From Microvirga terrae (GTDB lineage Bacteria > Pseudomonadota > Alphaproteobacteria > Rhizobiales > Beijerinckiaceae), in contig NZ_CP102846.1 of NCBI RefSeq assembly GCF_013307435.2, positions 62,001 to 126,000 of the forward strand: a DNA stretch of 64,000 nucleotides, given 5' to 3'. How positions within the stretch are numbered: the first letter of the stretch is position 1; every line of letters begins with the position of its first letter. The notes beneath the pieces are model-generated. The model ran no database searches and was not told where the DNA came from. It worked only from the letters and a program-made list of their open reading frames with translations. Below are positions 8,519 to 17,786 of the stretch, piece by piece. The translations under genes and the position numbers were made by a program.

Positions 8519-9691
8519 ATGGACGTTTTGAGACCAGACATGATCTTGCGCCTCTCCGACTGCCACAACTTCCACGATTTTCGCCGTCTGGCGAAGAGGC
8601 GCCTTCCTGGCCCGATCTTCAACTACATCGATGGCGCAGCCGACGATGAGACCACCTATCGTCGTAACACAGCATCCTTCGAGAGCTGCGATCTTCTTCC
8701 AAGCGTTCTCCGCGGTGTCGGTGATGTCGACATGTCAGTTGTCGTGATGGGACAGAAGTTGTCCATGCCCGTCTACTGCTCGCCAACAGCGCTACAGCGG
8801 CTGTTCCATCATGACGGAGAGCGCGCCGTGGCCGCCGCCGCCGATCGCTTCGGAACCATGTTCGGCGTCTCATCGCTCGGGACGATCAGTCTGGAGGAAG
8901 CGCGCAAGATCAGCACAGCCCCACAGGTCTACCAGTTCTACTTCCATAAAGATCGCGGTCTCAATCGGGAAATGATGGCCAGGGCCAAGCAGGCCGGGGT
9001 CGAGGTGATGATGCTCACGGTCGACAGCATTACCGGCGGAAATCGCGAACGGGACAAGCGCACCGGCTTCGCCATTCCATTTCGCTTGAACCTAGCAGGG
9101 ATGGCACAATTCGCAGTCAAACCAGCATGGGCGATCAACTATTTCACCCATGAGAAATTCCGGCTGCCGCAACTCGACACTCACGTCGACATGGGTAGCG
9201 GCACAATGTCGATCAGCCGTTACTTTACGGAGATGCTCGATCCCGCGATGAATTGGGATGATGTAGCCGAAATGGTCAAGATATGGGGCGGACACTTCTG
9301 TCTCAAAGGGATCATGACGGTCGAAGACGCGAAGAAGGCCATCGACATCGGATGTACAGGCATCGTTCTGTCCAACCATGGCGGGCGCCAACTCGACGGA
9401 TCCCGAAGCGGCTTTGATCAATTGGCAGAAATTGTTGCGGCGGTTGGGGACCAGATCGACGTCATGATGGATGGGGGTGTTCAGCGCGGAACTCATGTCC
9501 TCAAGGCGCTTTCACTCGGTGCAAAGGCGGTTGGTGTCGGCCGCTATTATCTGTTCCCGCTTGCTGCGGCCGGACAAGCTGGAGTGGAGCGCGCGTTACT
9601 GCAAATGCGGACCGAGATCGAACGAGGCATGAAGCTTATGGGTTGTGCGTCGGTCAGCGAACTCTCCATCAGCAATCTTCGCTTCCGCTAA
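8519..9691 (+). CDS. FMN-dependent alpha-hydroxy-acid dehydrogenase (L-lactate dehydrogenase LldD-like)
   Basis: Protein of 390 aa that oxidises L-2-hydroxy acids at FMN and passes electrons to quinone or cytochrome. Motifs present are FNYIDGAADDE near the N-terminus, SPTALQRLFHHDGE, MLTVDS, the active-site LSNHGGRQLDG (catalytic His) and the phosphate-binding DGGVQRGTHVLKALSLGA then VGRYYLFPL. The N-terminal DCHNFHDFRRLAKRRLPGP is typical. No strong ribosome-binding site precedes 8519, and an in-frame ATG at 8540 is an alternative start. It stands next to an insertion sequence. Confidence 0.88.
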   Translation: MDVLRPDMILRLSDCHNFHDFRRLAKRRLPGPIFNYIDGAADDETTYRRNTASFESCDLLPSVLRGVGDVDMSVVVMGQKLSMPVYCSPTALQRLFHHDGERAVAAAADRFGTMFGVSSLGTISLEEARKISTAPQVYQFYFHKDRGLNREMMARAKQAGVEVMMLTVDSITGGNRERDKRTGFAIPFRLNLAGMAQFAVKPAWAINYFTHEKFRLPQLDTHVDMGSGTMSISRYFTEMLDPAMNWDDVAEMVKIWGGHFCLKGIMTVEDAKKAIDIGCTGIVLSNHGGRQLDGSRSGFDQLAEIVAAVGDQIDVMMDGGVQRGTHVLKALSLGAKAVGVGRYYLFPLAAAGQAGVERALLQMRTEIERGMKLMGCASVSELSISNLRFR

Positions 9692-9770
9692 GGCACGGGT
9701 GTTGAGACGCAACATAGCTGCACAATCCTTATATAGCAGGCTGCTGACAGAGACATTCTTGCGCAGAGGG

Positions 9771-10886
9771 GCGTTGGTGCAGGGATCGTGAATTTTGCGG
9801 ATTATGGTCTTTGATGGCGTGTCCTATGTAGCAGCTACCTTGGAGCGGGCAGACTTCGGGCGTGCGCATGTCAGCATACGATTGAGGACGGCGCAGCCAA
9901 TGGCGACCTCTGTCTGCTGGGCGTCGAACGACCGCGCCCTTAGCCGTCTCCCGATAACGGCCTTGTATCGGCCGATCGCGGTCTCAACCAGAGACCGCTT
10001 GCCGTAACCGGTGACGGCTTGCCATGTCATCCGGCCATCCGTGTTGATTGCCGCAATATGGCGGTCCCGCTGGCTGGGCGGTTCGATATCCGACCGCTTG
10101 ACAGCGTTGACCCGCGGCGGAATGACGATCGCCGCATCGGCGCTGTGGCTGGTGACAGCGTCGTAGGTCGGTTTGCCATCATAGGCGCCATCAGCGGTGA
10201 ATTGGCGGATCGGGATGCCGATCTGGTCGAGCAATGGCTCCACCTGCGTGGCGTCGCCAGTGTCCTGATCGGTCATGACGTGGGCGATGATCTCGCCACT
10301 GTCGGCATCCAGCGCCAGATGCAGCTTTCGCCAGCTCCGCCGCGACCTGGTGCCGTGCTTCTCTTCTAGCCACTGGCCGGCGCCGCAAATCTCAAGTCCA
10401 GTGCTGTCGATGAGGACGTGAACGGGCCCTTCGCCTGACAACCGGCCACCTTGCCGCTCGCCAGACGATCGCCAGGTCCGTGCTCGCCGGCTGAGGGTGG
10501 TGTGATCAGGCACAGCGAGATCCAATCCCATCAGTTTCAGCACCGATGTGAGCAAGCCCTCCGTCTGGCGCAGCCGCAGGCCGAATACCATACCCAGCAT
10601 CAAAGTGGTCTCGATCGCCAGATCGGAATACCGCTGTTGGCCGCCGCGCGTCATGCGCTTCGGCGCTTGCCACAGCGACAGCGCTTCGGGCGCGATCCAC
10701 ACCGTCAGGCTGCCTCGCTGGCGAAGGCCAGCCTTATACTCCGGCCAGTTCGTCACCTTGAACTTCATCTTGCCGATACGATGACGGCGGGCAGCATTGT
10801 GTTTGAAAGGCATGACTGGGACAGAGCGACTATTTAGATCGACGGCCGACTACATCCTGACCGCTAAACGATCCGTGCACCAACGC
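9771..10886 (-). mobile_element. IS5-family insertion sequence (1116 bp)
   Basis: The element is bounded by 19-bp terminal inverted repeats at 9771-9789 (GCGTTGGTGCAGGGATCGT) and 10868-10886, which match at 18 of 19 positions. It encloses one transposase gene on the minus strand. Flanking bases do not show an obvious target-site duplication, so the insertion may be old or the flank rearranged. It sits between the hydroxy-acid dehydrogenase and the aminotransferase gene and does not visibly interrupt a gene. Confidence 0.88.
9824..10813 (-). CDS. IS5-family transposase
   Basis: DDE transposase of 329 aa, apparently complete. An N-terminal IS5-type region (NWPEYKAGLRQRGSLTVWI) is followed by the helix-turn-helix area. 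Acidic residues appear in VLIDSTGLE, in TADGAYDGK and in RSLVETAIGRYKAVIG with its Y-(2)-R-(3)-E-(6)-K-like signature. No internal stop or frameshift was seen, so the element could still move. Confidence 0.92.
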   Translation of the reverse strand: MPFKHNAARRHRIGKMKFKVTNWPEYKAGLRQRGSLTVWIAPEALSLWQAPKRMTRGGQQRYSDLAIETTLMLGMVFGLRLRQTEGLLTSVLKLMGLDLAVPDHTTLSRRARTWRSSGERQGGRLSGEGPVHVLIDSTGLEICGAGQWLEEKHGTRSRRSWRKLHLALDADSGEIIAHVMTDQDTGDATQVEPLLDQIGIPIRQFTADGAYDGKPTYDAVTSHSADAAIVIPPRVNAVKRSDIEPPSQRDRHIAAINTDGRMTWQAVTGYGKRSLVETAIGRYKAVIGRRLRARSFDAQQTEVAIGCAVLNRMLTCARPKSARSKVAAT

Positions 10887-10927
10887 TGTCACGGTGCAGA
10901 TCCGCCGGCCGTGCCCATCCCGGAGAT

Positions 10928-11057
10928 GTCACATTAACAGGGAATACTGGTCTGTACTCGTCAAGGAAAAATCTCGCGCCATGGGAAATCAACGACTTGG
11001 ACGGTGCAAAACCAAACCTTGTTGAGCGGCCCCGCAGCTCTACTCAGTTAATGTGAC
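10928..11057. repeat. 11-bp inverted repeat GTCACATTAAC / GTTAATGTGAC
   Basis: The arms at 10928-10938 and 11047-11057 are perfect reverse complements 108 bp apart, in the gap between the insertion sequence and the aminotransferase gene. The same 11-mer occurs a third time at 7312-7322, where it spans the GTG start of the Ldh-type gene. No frame in between looks coding. Confidence 0.5.
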
Positions 11058-11137
11058 GGTGCCTCGTGAAACAAGACGTGCCGAGTCTTCTCATTGCAAC
11101 AAAGCTGATTCGATTTCGATCTGGATGGGCGCTCAAT

Positions 11138-12343
11138 CTAGCGTAACCCTGCGCAGAAGCTCGAAATGCGCCGGCACCCTTCCTTCAGCGTTTCGGCATC
11201 AGTGGCGTAAGAAATCCTGACGTAGGGGCTCATCCCATAGGCGCTACCCTGCACCGTGGCGACATGCTGCTCCTCCAGGAGTGCAGACACAAAGTCGGTA
11301 TCAGACTCAATACGCCGCCCCCGTTCCGTCGTCTTGCCAATACATCCGGCAATGTTTGGAAAGACGTAGAATGCACCCTCGGGCGTATGACAGGTGATGC
11401 CAGGAATCGCGTTGAGGAACCTAACAACCAAGTCACGCCTTTCACGATAGACGTCCGCGCGCTCCTTCAGAAGATCCTGGGAGCCGTCAAGGACGGCTAC
11501 CGCTGCGGCTTGGCTCAAGGTGCAGATTCCACCCGTCGCTTGCCCATGTACATTGTTCATCGCTGCGATCAGTTGCTTTGGCCCACCGCAGTAACCGACG
11601 CGCCAGCCGGTCATGGCATAGGCCTTTGAGGCTCCATTCACCGTCAGCACGCGATCCTTCAGCTTAGGTTCGACCTCGGCAATCGTACAGAACTCGAAGC
11701 CGTCATAGGTGAGATGCTCGTAAATGTCGTCGGTCAGAATCCAGACATGAGGATGCTTCAGCATGACATCCGCAATCGCTTGCATCTCGGAGCGAGTGCA
11801 TGCCGCGCCAGTGGGATTGTTCGGGAAGTTCAGAATGAGCCACTTGGTCTTCGGTGTAATCGCGGCATCGAGATCATCAGCACGAAGTTTGAAATGATTG
11901 TTCTCAGGGCAGGGCACGGGAACGGGTGTTGCCTCGGCAAGGAGAGCTATATCAGCATAGGTGATCCAACCGGGGGCGGGGATGACAACTTCGTCGCCTG
12001 GGTTGCACGTCGCCAGAAGGGCGTTGAAAATGATCTGCTTTCCGCCGTTGGCAATCAGGATCTCGTCAAGGGCGTAGTCCAGGTTGTTTTCCCGCTTGAA
12101 CTTGCGTTGAACCGCAGCCCTCAATGCCGCAGTACCCGGTTGAGCAGGATACTTGGTGTCTCCGGCAAGCGCCGCTTGGTGGGCCGCCTCGATCGCATGC
12201 GGCGGCGTCGGAAAATCAGGTTCACCCGATGAAAGGCTGATGATCTGAACACCTTGAGCGCGAAGCTCACGTGCTTTGTCCGTCATGGCTGCGGACGCGG
12301 AAACCTTCACATTGTCGAGACGGCTTGCGAGTTGAGGCATCAT
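11138..12343 (-). CDS. Class I/II aminotransferase (aspartate aminotransferase-like, AatA)
   Basis: PLP enzyme of fold type I. Visible blocks are SSGEPDFPTPPHAIEAA, NGGKQIIFNALLATCNPGDEV, FPNNPTGA, TDDIYEHLTYDG and the PLP lysine in NGASKAYAMTGWRVGYCGG. A C-terminal substrate arginine lies in YVRISYA. The start was moved to 12343/12340 because AGGGA lies 6 nt upstream and MPQLASRL matches the usual family N-terminus; the longer frame to 12409 is unlikely. It could transaminate glutamate or another amino acid made by the neighbouring operon. It is co-directional with the RraA-like gene. Confidence 0.9.
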   Translation of the reverse strand: MMPQLASRLDNVKVSASAAMTDKARELRAQGVQIISLSSGEPDFPTPPHAIEAAHQAALAGDTKYPAQPGTAALRAAVQRKFKRENNLDYALDEILIANGGKQIIFNALLATCNPGDEVVIPAPGWITYADIALLAEATPVPVPCPENNHFKLRADDLDAAITPKTKWLILNFPNNPTGAACTRSEMQAIADVMLKHPHVWILTDDIYEHLTYDGFEFCTIAEVEPKLKDRVLTVNGASKAYAMTGWRVGYCGGPKQLIAAMNNVHGQATGGICTLSQAAAVAVLDGSQDLLKERADVYRERRDLVVRFLNAIPGITCHTPEGAFYVFPNIAGCIGKTTERGRRIESDTDFVSALLEEQHVATVQGSAYGMSPYVRISYATDAETLKEGCRRISSFCAGLR

Positions 12344-12461
12344 GGTAGTCCCTGAATTGAAATCTCGCTTGCCGGCAAAAGCTGCTGCAACGGTCACGCG
12401 GACGTTCATCGTCAGCCTTTTGCCGGATCTGCCTTCGGTCTTCCCACTCCGGGATGGGAGG

Positions 12462-13127
12462 TCACACGTTGATGCTTCGCGCTTCCAGCGTATCGACGAA
12501 TGAGCGGTCCCATCTGCCCTCTCTGATCGCGTGCATGGTCTCTTCCTCTTTCTGCTGCTGGAGAAGTGCCTTTTGAATCACGGTCGGCGCCTCCTCGCGC
12601 GACAGCACGACAAGCCCGTCCTGATCGCCGACGACGATGTCGCCCGGGCATACCGCCATTCCGCCGACGGAAACCGGAACGTTGATCGCACCAGGGCCAT
12701 CCTTGTAGGGCCCGCGATGATTGACGCCCCGGGCATAGACCGGGAAAGGACGCTCGCGGATCTCGGCAACGTCGCGGATGGCGCCGTCAAGAACCATTCC
12801 GGCGACGCCCACGCTTGCGGCATAGAAGGTCATGATCCCGCCGACGAGCGCATTGGCGATGTCACCATCGGCGTCGATCACAAGCACATCACCGGGCCTG
12901 CAGATGTCGAAAGCGCGAAGGATGGCCAGATTATCGCCGGCGCGTGTCCGTACCGTCACGGCGGTGCCTGCGAGCGGGGCAGGGTGATGGTAGGGCTGGA
13001 GTCCGGTGCTGCCCCGGTTGCGCTGCAACTGGTCACTAAGCAGAGCGACCGGAATCTGTTTCAGAGTTGCAATAAGTTCAGGATCGGCCGATGGAGCCGA
13101 GGGGTGTTTCCTAATGCTGTTTGTCAT
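12462..13127 (-). CDS. RraA-like protein (4-hydroxy-4-methyl-2-oxoglutarate aldolase fold)
   Basis: Protein of 221 aa with the RraA/HMG-aldolase signature: GDVLVIDADGD, then GGIMTFYAASVGVAGMVLDGAIRDVAEI, in which the D-G-xx-R-D motif supplies the metal and substrate contacts. It ends with PGDIVVGDQDGLVVL. Members are class II pyruvate aldolases/decarboxylases or RNase E inhibitors. An aldolase role fits a catabolic locus. The gene is divergent from the LysR gene and upstream of the aminotransferase. Confidence 0.85.
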   Translation of the reverse strand: MTNSIRKHPSAPSADPELIATLKQIPVALLSDQLQRNRGSTGLQPYHHPAPLAGTAVTVRTRAGDNLAILRAFDICRPGDVLVIDADGDIANALVGGIMTFYAASVGVAGMVLDGAIRDVAEIRERPFPVYARGVNHRGPYKDGPGAINVPVSVGGMAVCPGDIVVGDQDGLVVLSREEAPTVIQKALLQQQKEEETMHAIREGRWDRSFVDTLEARSINV

Positions 13128-13210
13128 TGTTCAGCTCACGGATCTCTGATCGATCCCTGAGTGCTAACGGGGTGCCTGGAGACTAGCCAAGACAAGTTCG
13201 GTCTGCCAAC

Positions 13211-13225
13211 ATAGGAAAATCTTAT
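13211..13225 (+). promoter_or_regulatory. Candidate LysR-type operator (ATAGGA-AAA-TCTTAT)
   Basis: A near-perfect inverted repeat with one mismatch between arms lies in the 155-bp divergent region between the RraA-like gene (start 13127) and the LysR gene (start 13283). LysR-type regulators bind interrupted T-N11-A palindromes in such positions, and this one fits that spacing. No footprint-level support is possible by eye. Confidence 0.4.
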
Positions 13226-13282
13226 GGCTCGCGTGTAGGAGGCGCCCTGATCATGTCCGGTGGCGGGAGCAGTGATCGGATA

Positions 13283-14224
13283 ATGAACCTCAAACGCCTT
13301 CAGTACTTCGTGAAGATTGTCGATATCGGCAATCTGACACAGGCGGCAGATATCCTTCACGTGGCTCAGCCGGCCCTGAGTCAGCAATTGGCGACGCTGG
13401 AATCGGAGGTCCGCCAACAACTCCTCGTTCGCACGCCCCGGGGCGTGACGCCGACGGAAGCCGGTATGGTTCTGTATCGCCATGCTCAGCTCATTCTTCG
13501 GCAATGTGACCAGGCACGCGTTGATATGAGAGCCGCCGGACAGGGCATTTCCGGTGCTGTCTCAGTTGGCCTAGCGCCTGGCACCGCCGCCGCTGGCCTC
13601 GCCATGCCTCTGCTGGTGGCCACCAGGAGCCGCCATCCGGGGGTCGTGCTCTACCTCAACGAGACCTATGGAACCACGCTTTCGGAACTCGTCATGAACG
13701 GCAGAATGGATCTTGCCGTGCTGTATGGCGGGGGACAATCCGTGCACGGGCTCACGTTCCAGCCTCTCCTGCGCGAAAGCCTCTATCTGGTGGGCCCCAG
13801 CAGCATCCCGGCTCTGTCGGATCCCGTGCCTCTCGAACGCATTGGCGAAATGGATCTGTTCCTGCCTCGGCCGTACAATGTAGTCCGCAAAGTCGTGGAC
13901 GCCGCGTGCGCCGGCATCGGGCTTGTCCCTCGCGTCGTCGCCGAGATTGAGTCGGCAAGCACGTTGGCCTCCGTGATCGCAGCCGGCATGGGAGTGACGA
14001 TCCTACCTGGCTCAATGGCGAAGCAGGTCGTGGAGTCGACGTCGGCGTGGCACGCCCGGATTGTCGATCCCGCGATTGAGGTGCCCCTGGCGCTATGCCA
14101 ATCGGACCACCTTCCGCTTTCCGAGCCGGCTGCGGCGATCCGGCAGATTCTGCTTGAACTTGTTCGGGAGCTGCCCGGCAATCTGCTGTCATCTAAAGAT
14201 GATGGCATCCTGAAGAGAGCATAA
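13283..14224 (+). CDS. LysR-family transcriptional regulator
   Basis: Typical LTTR of 313 aa. The winged helix spans residues 1-60 (MNLKRLQYFVKIVDIGNLT, then AADILHVAQPALSQQLATLE) and a type 2 periplasmic-binding-like effector domain follows. The start was placed at the ATG at 13283 because this matches the family N-terminus; an upstream ATG at 13253 adds ten residues. Divergence from the RraA-like gene and position upstream of the accB-pxpA operon suggest it controls one or both. Confidence 0.92.
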   Translation: MNLKRLQYFVKIVDIGNLTQAADILHVAQPALSQQLATLESEVRQQLLVRTPRGVTPTEAGMVLYRHAQLILRQCDQARVDMRAAGQGISGAVSVGLAPGTAAAGLAMPLLVATRSRHPGVVLYLNETYGTTLSELVMNGRMDLAVLYGGGQSVHGLTFQPLLRESLYLVGPSSIPALSDPVPLERIGEMDLFLPRPYNVVRKVVDAACAGIGLVPRVVAEIESASTLASVIAAGMGVTILPGSMAKQVVESTSAWHARIVDPAIEVPLALCQSDHLPLSEPAAAIRQILLELVRELPGNLLSSKDDGILKRA

Positions 14225-14226
14225 GC

Positions 14227-14276
14227 TGCCCTTATGGGCACAGAGACAATCTGTCTTGGCCACCCTTTTGGGTGGC
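14227..14276 (+). promoter_or_regulatory. Two tandem stem-loops before accB
   Basis: TGCCC-TTAT-GGGCA (14227-14240) and GCCACCC-TTTT-GGGTGGC (14259-14276) are perfect hairpins in the 100-bp gap between the LysR gene and accB. Neither is followed by a clear U-tract. They could be a weak terminator for the regulator, an mRNA-stabilising structure or an attenuator. Confidence 0.45.
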
Positions 14277-14325
14277 TGCTAGCGTCATGACATAGGCCCG
14301 TCGCGGTGACGGACCGGTGATCCTC

Positions 14326-14784
14326 ATGACACTTGACGAGATCAAAGCGTTAATCGATGCGATGAGCACCTCCGACCTTGTTGAAGTGGAGATCAACAAG
14401 GATGGCTGGACCCTGCGCCTCACGCGCGATGCGGGGAATTCGGCGTTCACGCCTTCGACTGGTGAGGCAAGGGCGAGGCCGCCGGCGGCGCCCGCTCGCC
14501 CAGAATCCTCCCCTCGTGAGTCCGCGTCTTCCGTCGAATCCACAGGATCCACGACCGATGTCAGCGCCCCCTTGTCTGGGGTGGTCTATCTTGGCCCCTC
14601 GCCAGACGCGCCCCCCTTTGTAGCCGTAGGTCAGAAGGTCACGAGCGGAACGACCCTCTGCACGGTTGAAGCGATGAAAATGTTCAATCCTGTCACAGCC
14701 GAACGGGATGGCGTGGTCGAGGCCGTGTTCGTCTCGACGGGTGATGAAGTCGCAGCCGGCCAACCTCTTTTGCGGATTGTCTGA
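14326..14784 (+). CDS. accB: Biotin carboxyl carrier protein (AccB-like)
   Basis: Protein of 152 aa. The N-terminal helical part ([20 protein letters not shown]) is followed by an Ala/Pro/Ser linker (about residues 42-78). The biotinyl domain has the EAMKM motif at 115-119, with Lys118 as the biotinylation site. The ATG at 14326 was chosen over GTG 14317. It is the first gene of a tightly packed operon with accC, pxpB, pxpC, a degenerate carrier and pxpA. It probably serves this operon's carboxylase rather than fatty-acid synthesis, since no accA/accD is near. Confidence 0.9.
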   Translation: MTLDEIKALIDAMSTSDLVEVEINKDGWTLRLTRDAGNSAFTPSTGEARARPPAAPARPESSPRESASSVESTGSTTDVSAPLSGVVYLGPSPDAPPFVAVGQKVTSGTTLCTVEAMKMFNPVTAERDGVVEAVFVSTGDEVAAGQPLLRIV

Positions 14785-14788
14785 ACCC

Positions 14789-16141
14789 ATGTTCGACACT
14801 GTCCTCATAGCCAATCGCGGCGAAATTGCTCTTCGGATCCAGCGGGCGTGCCGAACGCTCGGGCTGCGGACGGTCGCCGTCTATTCCCAGGCCGATCAAG
14901 ATGCGCCTCACGTGAAATACGCGGATACCGCGGTGTGCATCGGCCCAGCTCCAGCAGGAAAGAGCTATCTCGATGGCGCTGCCATTCTGCTGGCTGCAGA
15001 AGCGACAGGCGCCGAGGCCATTCATCCCGGATATGGATTCCTGTCCGAGAATGCGGGCTTTGCTGAGAGTGTCGCTCGATCGGGCTTGACCTTTATCGGG
15101 CCGAGCCCGGAGTGCATCCGCACGATGGGCGACAAGGTCGCCGCCAAGCGAGCCATGCGCGAGGCAAATGTGCCGTGCGTTCCAGGCTCGGAGGGAGCCC
15201 TGCCCGACGATCCGGAAGCCCTACAGGCTACTGTCGCCGAGATTGGTTTTCCGTTGATCCTCAAGGCGGCCGGCGGCGGAGGCGGTCGCGGTATGCGGGT
15301 CGTCAGGGCACATTCGGAACTTGCCGATGCATTTGCGCTCGTCCGCGAGGAAGCGCGCCGCGCCTTCGGCAACCCGGAGATCTATGCTGAAAAGTTCCTC
15401 GAGCGCCCGCGCCATGTAGAGATCCAGGTGTTGGCCGATGCCTATGGTACGGCCCTTTGGCTCGGCAGCCGCGATTGCTCGCTCCAGCGCCGTCATCAGA
15501 AGGTTTTGGAGGAAGCGCCAGCGCCGGGTCTGCCCGCCGATCTCATCGCGAGGATTGGTGAACGCTGCGTCGAGGCCTGCCGACGGATCGGCTACCAGGG
15601 CGTGGGTACCTTCGAGTTTCTGGTCGAGGACGAGCAATTTTTCTTCATCGAGATGAATACGCGAGTGCAGGTCGAGCATCCTGTCACCGAGGTGACCACC
15701 GGAATCGACATCGTGGCCGAAGGTATTCGGGTTGCGCGCGGTGAAGCTCTCACACTGTCCCAGGCTGACATAGGCTGCCACGGTCACGCTTTCGAATGTC
15801 GGATCAATGCAGAAGATCCCGACAGCTTCGCACCCTCACCAGGGCTGATCACGGGGTTCGAGGTGCCCGGCGGCCCAGGCGTCAGAGTCGACAGTCATAT
15901 CGCCGCCGGAGCGACCGTGTCGCCCTATTACGACTCGATGATTGCCAAGCTCATTGTCCATGGACAGACCCGGCAGGAGGCAATGGCGCGGTTGAAGGTG
16001 GCGCTGTCTGAGATGAGGGTCGAGGGTGTTGCCACGAATCTTGCTTTGCACCGGCGGATCGTGGACGAGCCCGGCTTCATCGAAGGCGGGTTCGATATCC
16101 ATTATCTCGAGCAATTGCTGAAAGTCGGGGCCTCTGCATGA
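14789..16141 (+). CDS. accC: Biotin carboxylase subunit (AccC-like)
   Basis: ATP-grasp enzyme of 450 aa that carboxylates carrier-bound biotin with bicarbonate and ATP. Features are the N-terminal [12 protein letters not shown], the mobile glycine loop [14 protein letters not shown], and the active-site [14 protein letters not shown] with the catalytic Arg and Glu. The [12 protein letters not shown] block is also present. The start ATG 14789 lies 4 bp after accB stops, and its end overlaps pxpB by ATGA. No carboxyltransferase of the AccA/AccD type accompanies it; the pxpB/pxpC products may take that role. Confidence 0.93.
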   Translation: MFDTVLIANRGEIALRIQRACRTLGLRTVAVYSQADQDAPHVKYADTAVCIGPAPAGKSYLDGAAILLAAEATGAEAIHPGYGFLSENAGFAESVARSGLTFIGPSPECIRTMGDKVAAKRAMREANVPCVPGSEGALPDDPEALQATVAEIGFPLILKAAGGGGGRGMRVVRAHSELADAFALVREEARRAFGNPEIYAEKFLERPRHVEIQVLADAYGTALWLGSRDCSLQRRHQKVLEEAPAPGLPADLIARIGERCVEACRRIGYQGVGTFEFLVEDEQFFFIEMNTRVQVEHPVTEVTTGIDIVAEGIRVARGEALTLSQADIGCHGHAFECRINAEDPDSFAPSPGLITGFEVPGGPGVRVDSHIAAGATVSPYYDSMIAKLIVHGQTRQEAMARLKVALSEMRVEGVATNLALHRRIVDEPGFIEGGFDIHYLEQLLKVGASA

Positions 16142-16797
16142 TCATCAAGGAGCCTCGGATTAGTCTGCTGGGCACCAGAGCGCTTCTCTTCGAGGCGCCC
16201 GGCGAGACCAGCCTGACGACGCAGCGGCGGATTTGGTCGCTCGCCCGTGAGGTGGGGACATGGCCGGAGGTGAGCGAAGCCGTACCGGGCGTCAACAATC
16301 TCCTCGTGAGTTTTTCGGTGCCGCCGCGGACGCTTGCGCCTATTGAGTCCCGTCTGCAATCCGCCTGGGACGCCGCGACGCCGATGATCCTGCAGGGCCG
16401 CACCATCGAACTGCCGGTCGTGTATGGCGGGGAAGGGGGGCCGCATATGGCGGATGTTGTCGCCCATACCGGCTTGTGTCCGGAGGAAATTGCCGAGATT
16501 CATGCCCGTCCGCTTTACCCGGTCTATGCGATTGGAAGCCATCCAGGCTATTGCTATCTTGGCGGGATGGATGCACGCATCGCAACGCCGCGCAGAAAAG
16601 TGCCGGTGCTGAAGCTTCCGGGCGGCGCGGTATCGATTGGAGGGTCGCAGACCGGCGTGTCAGCCTCGGCCGGTCCCAGCGGCTGGAACACGATCGGCAC
16701 GACTTCGACGACGTTCTTTGACGCGACCCGCGATCCCCCGGTCCTGCTGCAGCCAGGCGACAGCATCCGCTTCCGCATCGTCGAGGTGGTCCGATGA
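16138..16797 (+). CDS. pxpB: 5-oxoprolinase subunit B / KipI-like protein
   Basis: Protein of 219 aa of the carboxyltransferase subdomain C/D family (KipI, allophanate hydrolase subunit 1). It shows the conserved [37 protein letters not shown], and [25 protein letters not shown] blocks. It overlaps accC and pxpC by 4 bp each. With PxpC it forms the unit that either works with PxpA as ATP-dependent 5-oxoprolinase or, as the homologous domain does in urea carboxylase, transfers carboxyl groups from biotin. Confidence 0.92.
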   Translation: MIIKEPRISLLGTRALLFEAPGETSLTTQRRIWSLAREVGTWPEVSEAVPGVNNLLVSFSVPPRTLAPIESRLQSAWDAATPMILQGRTIELPVVYGGEGGPHMADVVAHTGLCPEEIAEIHARPLYPVYAIGSHPGYCYLGGMDARIATPRRKVPVLKLPGGAVSIGGSQTGVSASAGPSGWNTIGTTSTTFFDATRDPPVLLQPGDSIRFRIVEVVR

Positions 16798-17786
16798 TGG
16801 AGATTCTATCAAAGAGCGCTCTTACGACCATCCAGGATCGGGGACGCTTCGGCGCTTTGAAATGGGGGGTCGGCACAGCCGGTGCGATGGACAGTCTCGC
16901 GCTTGCCTGCGGCAACCTTTTGCTCGGCAACAGTGAAGATGCTGCCGCAATCGAGATCCAGGTCTTTCCGTTCGAAGCCCGGTTTGACAGTGATGCGGCT
17001 ATCGCATTAACCGGCGCGACCTGCGAGGCGGCCGTCGATGGGCGGGTCGTTCTTCCTTGGTCGAGCGTCCGAGTGACCGCCGGCTCGGTGCTGCGCCTCG
17101 GGTTGACGCGATCCGCCCGTTGGCGGGGAGCACGGGCGTATGTCTGCGTAGCAGGCGGGATCGATATTCCCATCGTCCTGGGTTCTCGGTCCACGCAATT
17201 GCGGGGAGCCATCGGCGGGCTTGAAGGTCGAGCGCTGCGGCAGGGAGACAAGCTTCGGTTCGGTCGGCCGAATGACGCGCGCTGCGCTCCAGATGGAACC
17301 AGCATTGTACCGCCAGCATTCGCTTTGCCGCTGATGTCGGACGGACTGCCCGCGGTCCGGGTTCTGCCGGCTGCCGAATACGGATGCTTCAAGCCCGAGT
17401 CCCAAAGCGATCTGTGGCTGAAGCCGTGGAAGGTAACGCCTCAGAGCGACCGCTATGGGTACCGCCTGTCCGGCCCGGTGCTGGAGCCCGTTGCTCCCAT
17501 GGAGTTGCGCTCACACGGCATCGTACCTGGCGTCATTCAGGTGCCGCACGGTGGTCAGCCGATCGTGCAGATGTGCGATGCTCAGCCCTCCGGCGGATAC
17601 CCGAAGATCGGAACCGTCATCGAGGCGGATCTCTGGCGGCTCGGGCAAGCGCCAATCGGAAGTTCCATTCGCTTCATCGAAACTGACTGGGATGGGGCAC
17701 TGCACGCCAGCGATGAAGTCTCCCGATGGCTGTCCGATGTAGCACGTTGTCTTGATCTGGCGGGAGCCCGGAGAGTGCGCTCATGA
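16794..17786 (+). CDS. pxpC: 5-oxoprolinase subunit C / biotin-dependent carboxyltransferase-like KipA protein
   Basis: Protein of 330 aa of the carboxyltransferase subdomain A/B family. It begins with LSKSALTTIQDRGRFGALKWGV, continues with GAMDSLALACGNLLLGN, and has SQSDLWLKPWKVTPQSDRYGYRL. It then shows the conserved HGIVPGVIQVPHGGQPIVQMCDAQPSGGYPKIG region. These blocks match KipA and the corresponding domain of urea carboxylase. It overlaps its neighbours by ATGA on both sides, so the stoichiometry with PxpB and the carrier-like protein is probably fixed by coupling. Confidence 0.92.
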   Translation: MMEILSKSALTTIQDRGRFGALKWGVGTAGAMDSLALACGNLLLGNSEDAAAIEIQVFPFEARFDSDAAIALTGATCEAAVDGRVVLPWSSVRVTAGSVLRLGLTRSARWRGARAYVCVAGGIDIPIVLGSRSTQLRGAIGGLEGRALRQGDKLRFGRPNDARCAPDGTSIVPPAFALPLMSDGLPAVRVLPAAEYGCFKPESQSDLWLKPWKVTPQSDRYGYRLSGPVLEPVAPMELRSHGIVPGVIQVPHGGQPIVQMCDAQPSGGYPKIGTVIEADLWRLGQAPIGSSIRFIETDWDGALHASDEVSRWLSDVARCLDLAGARRVRS

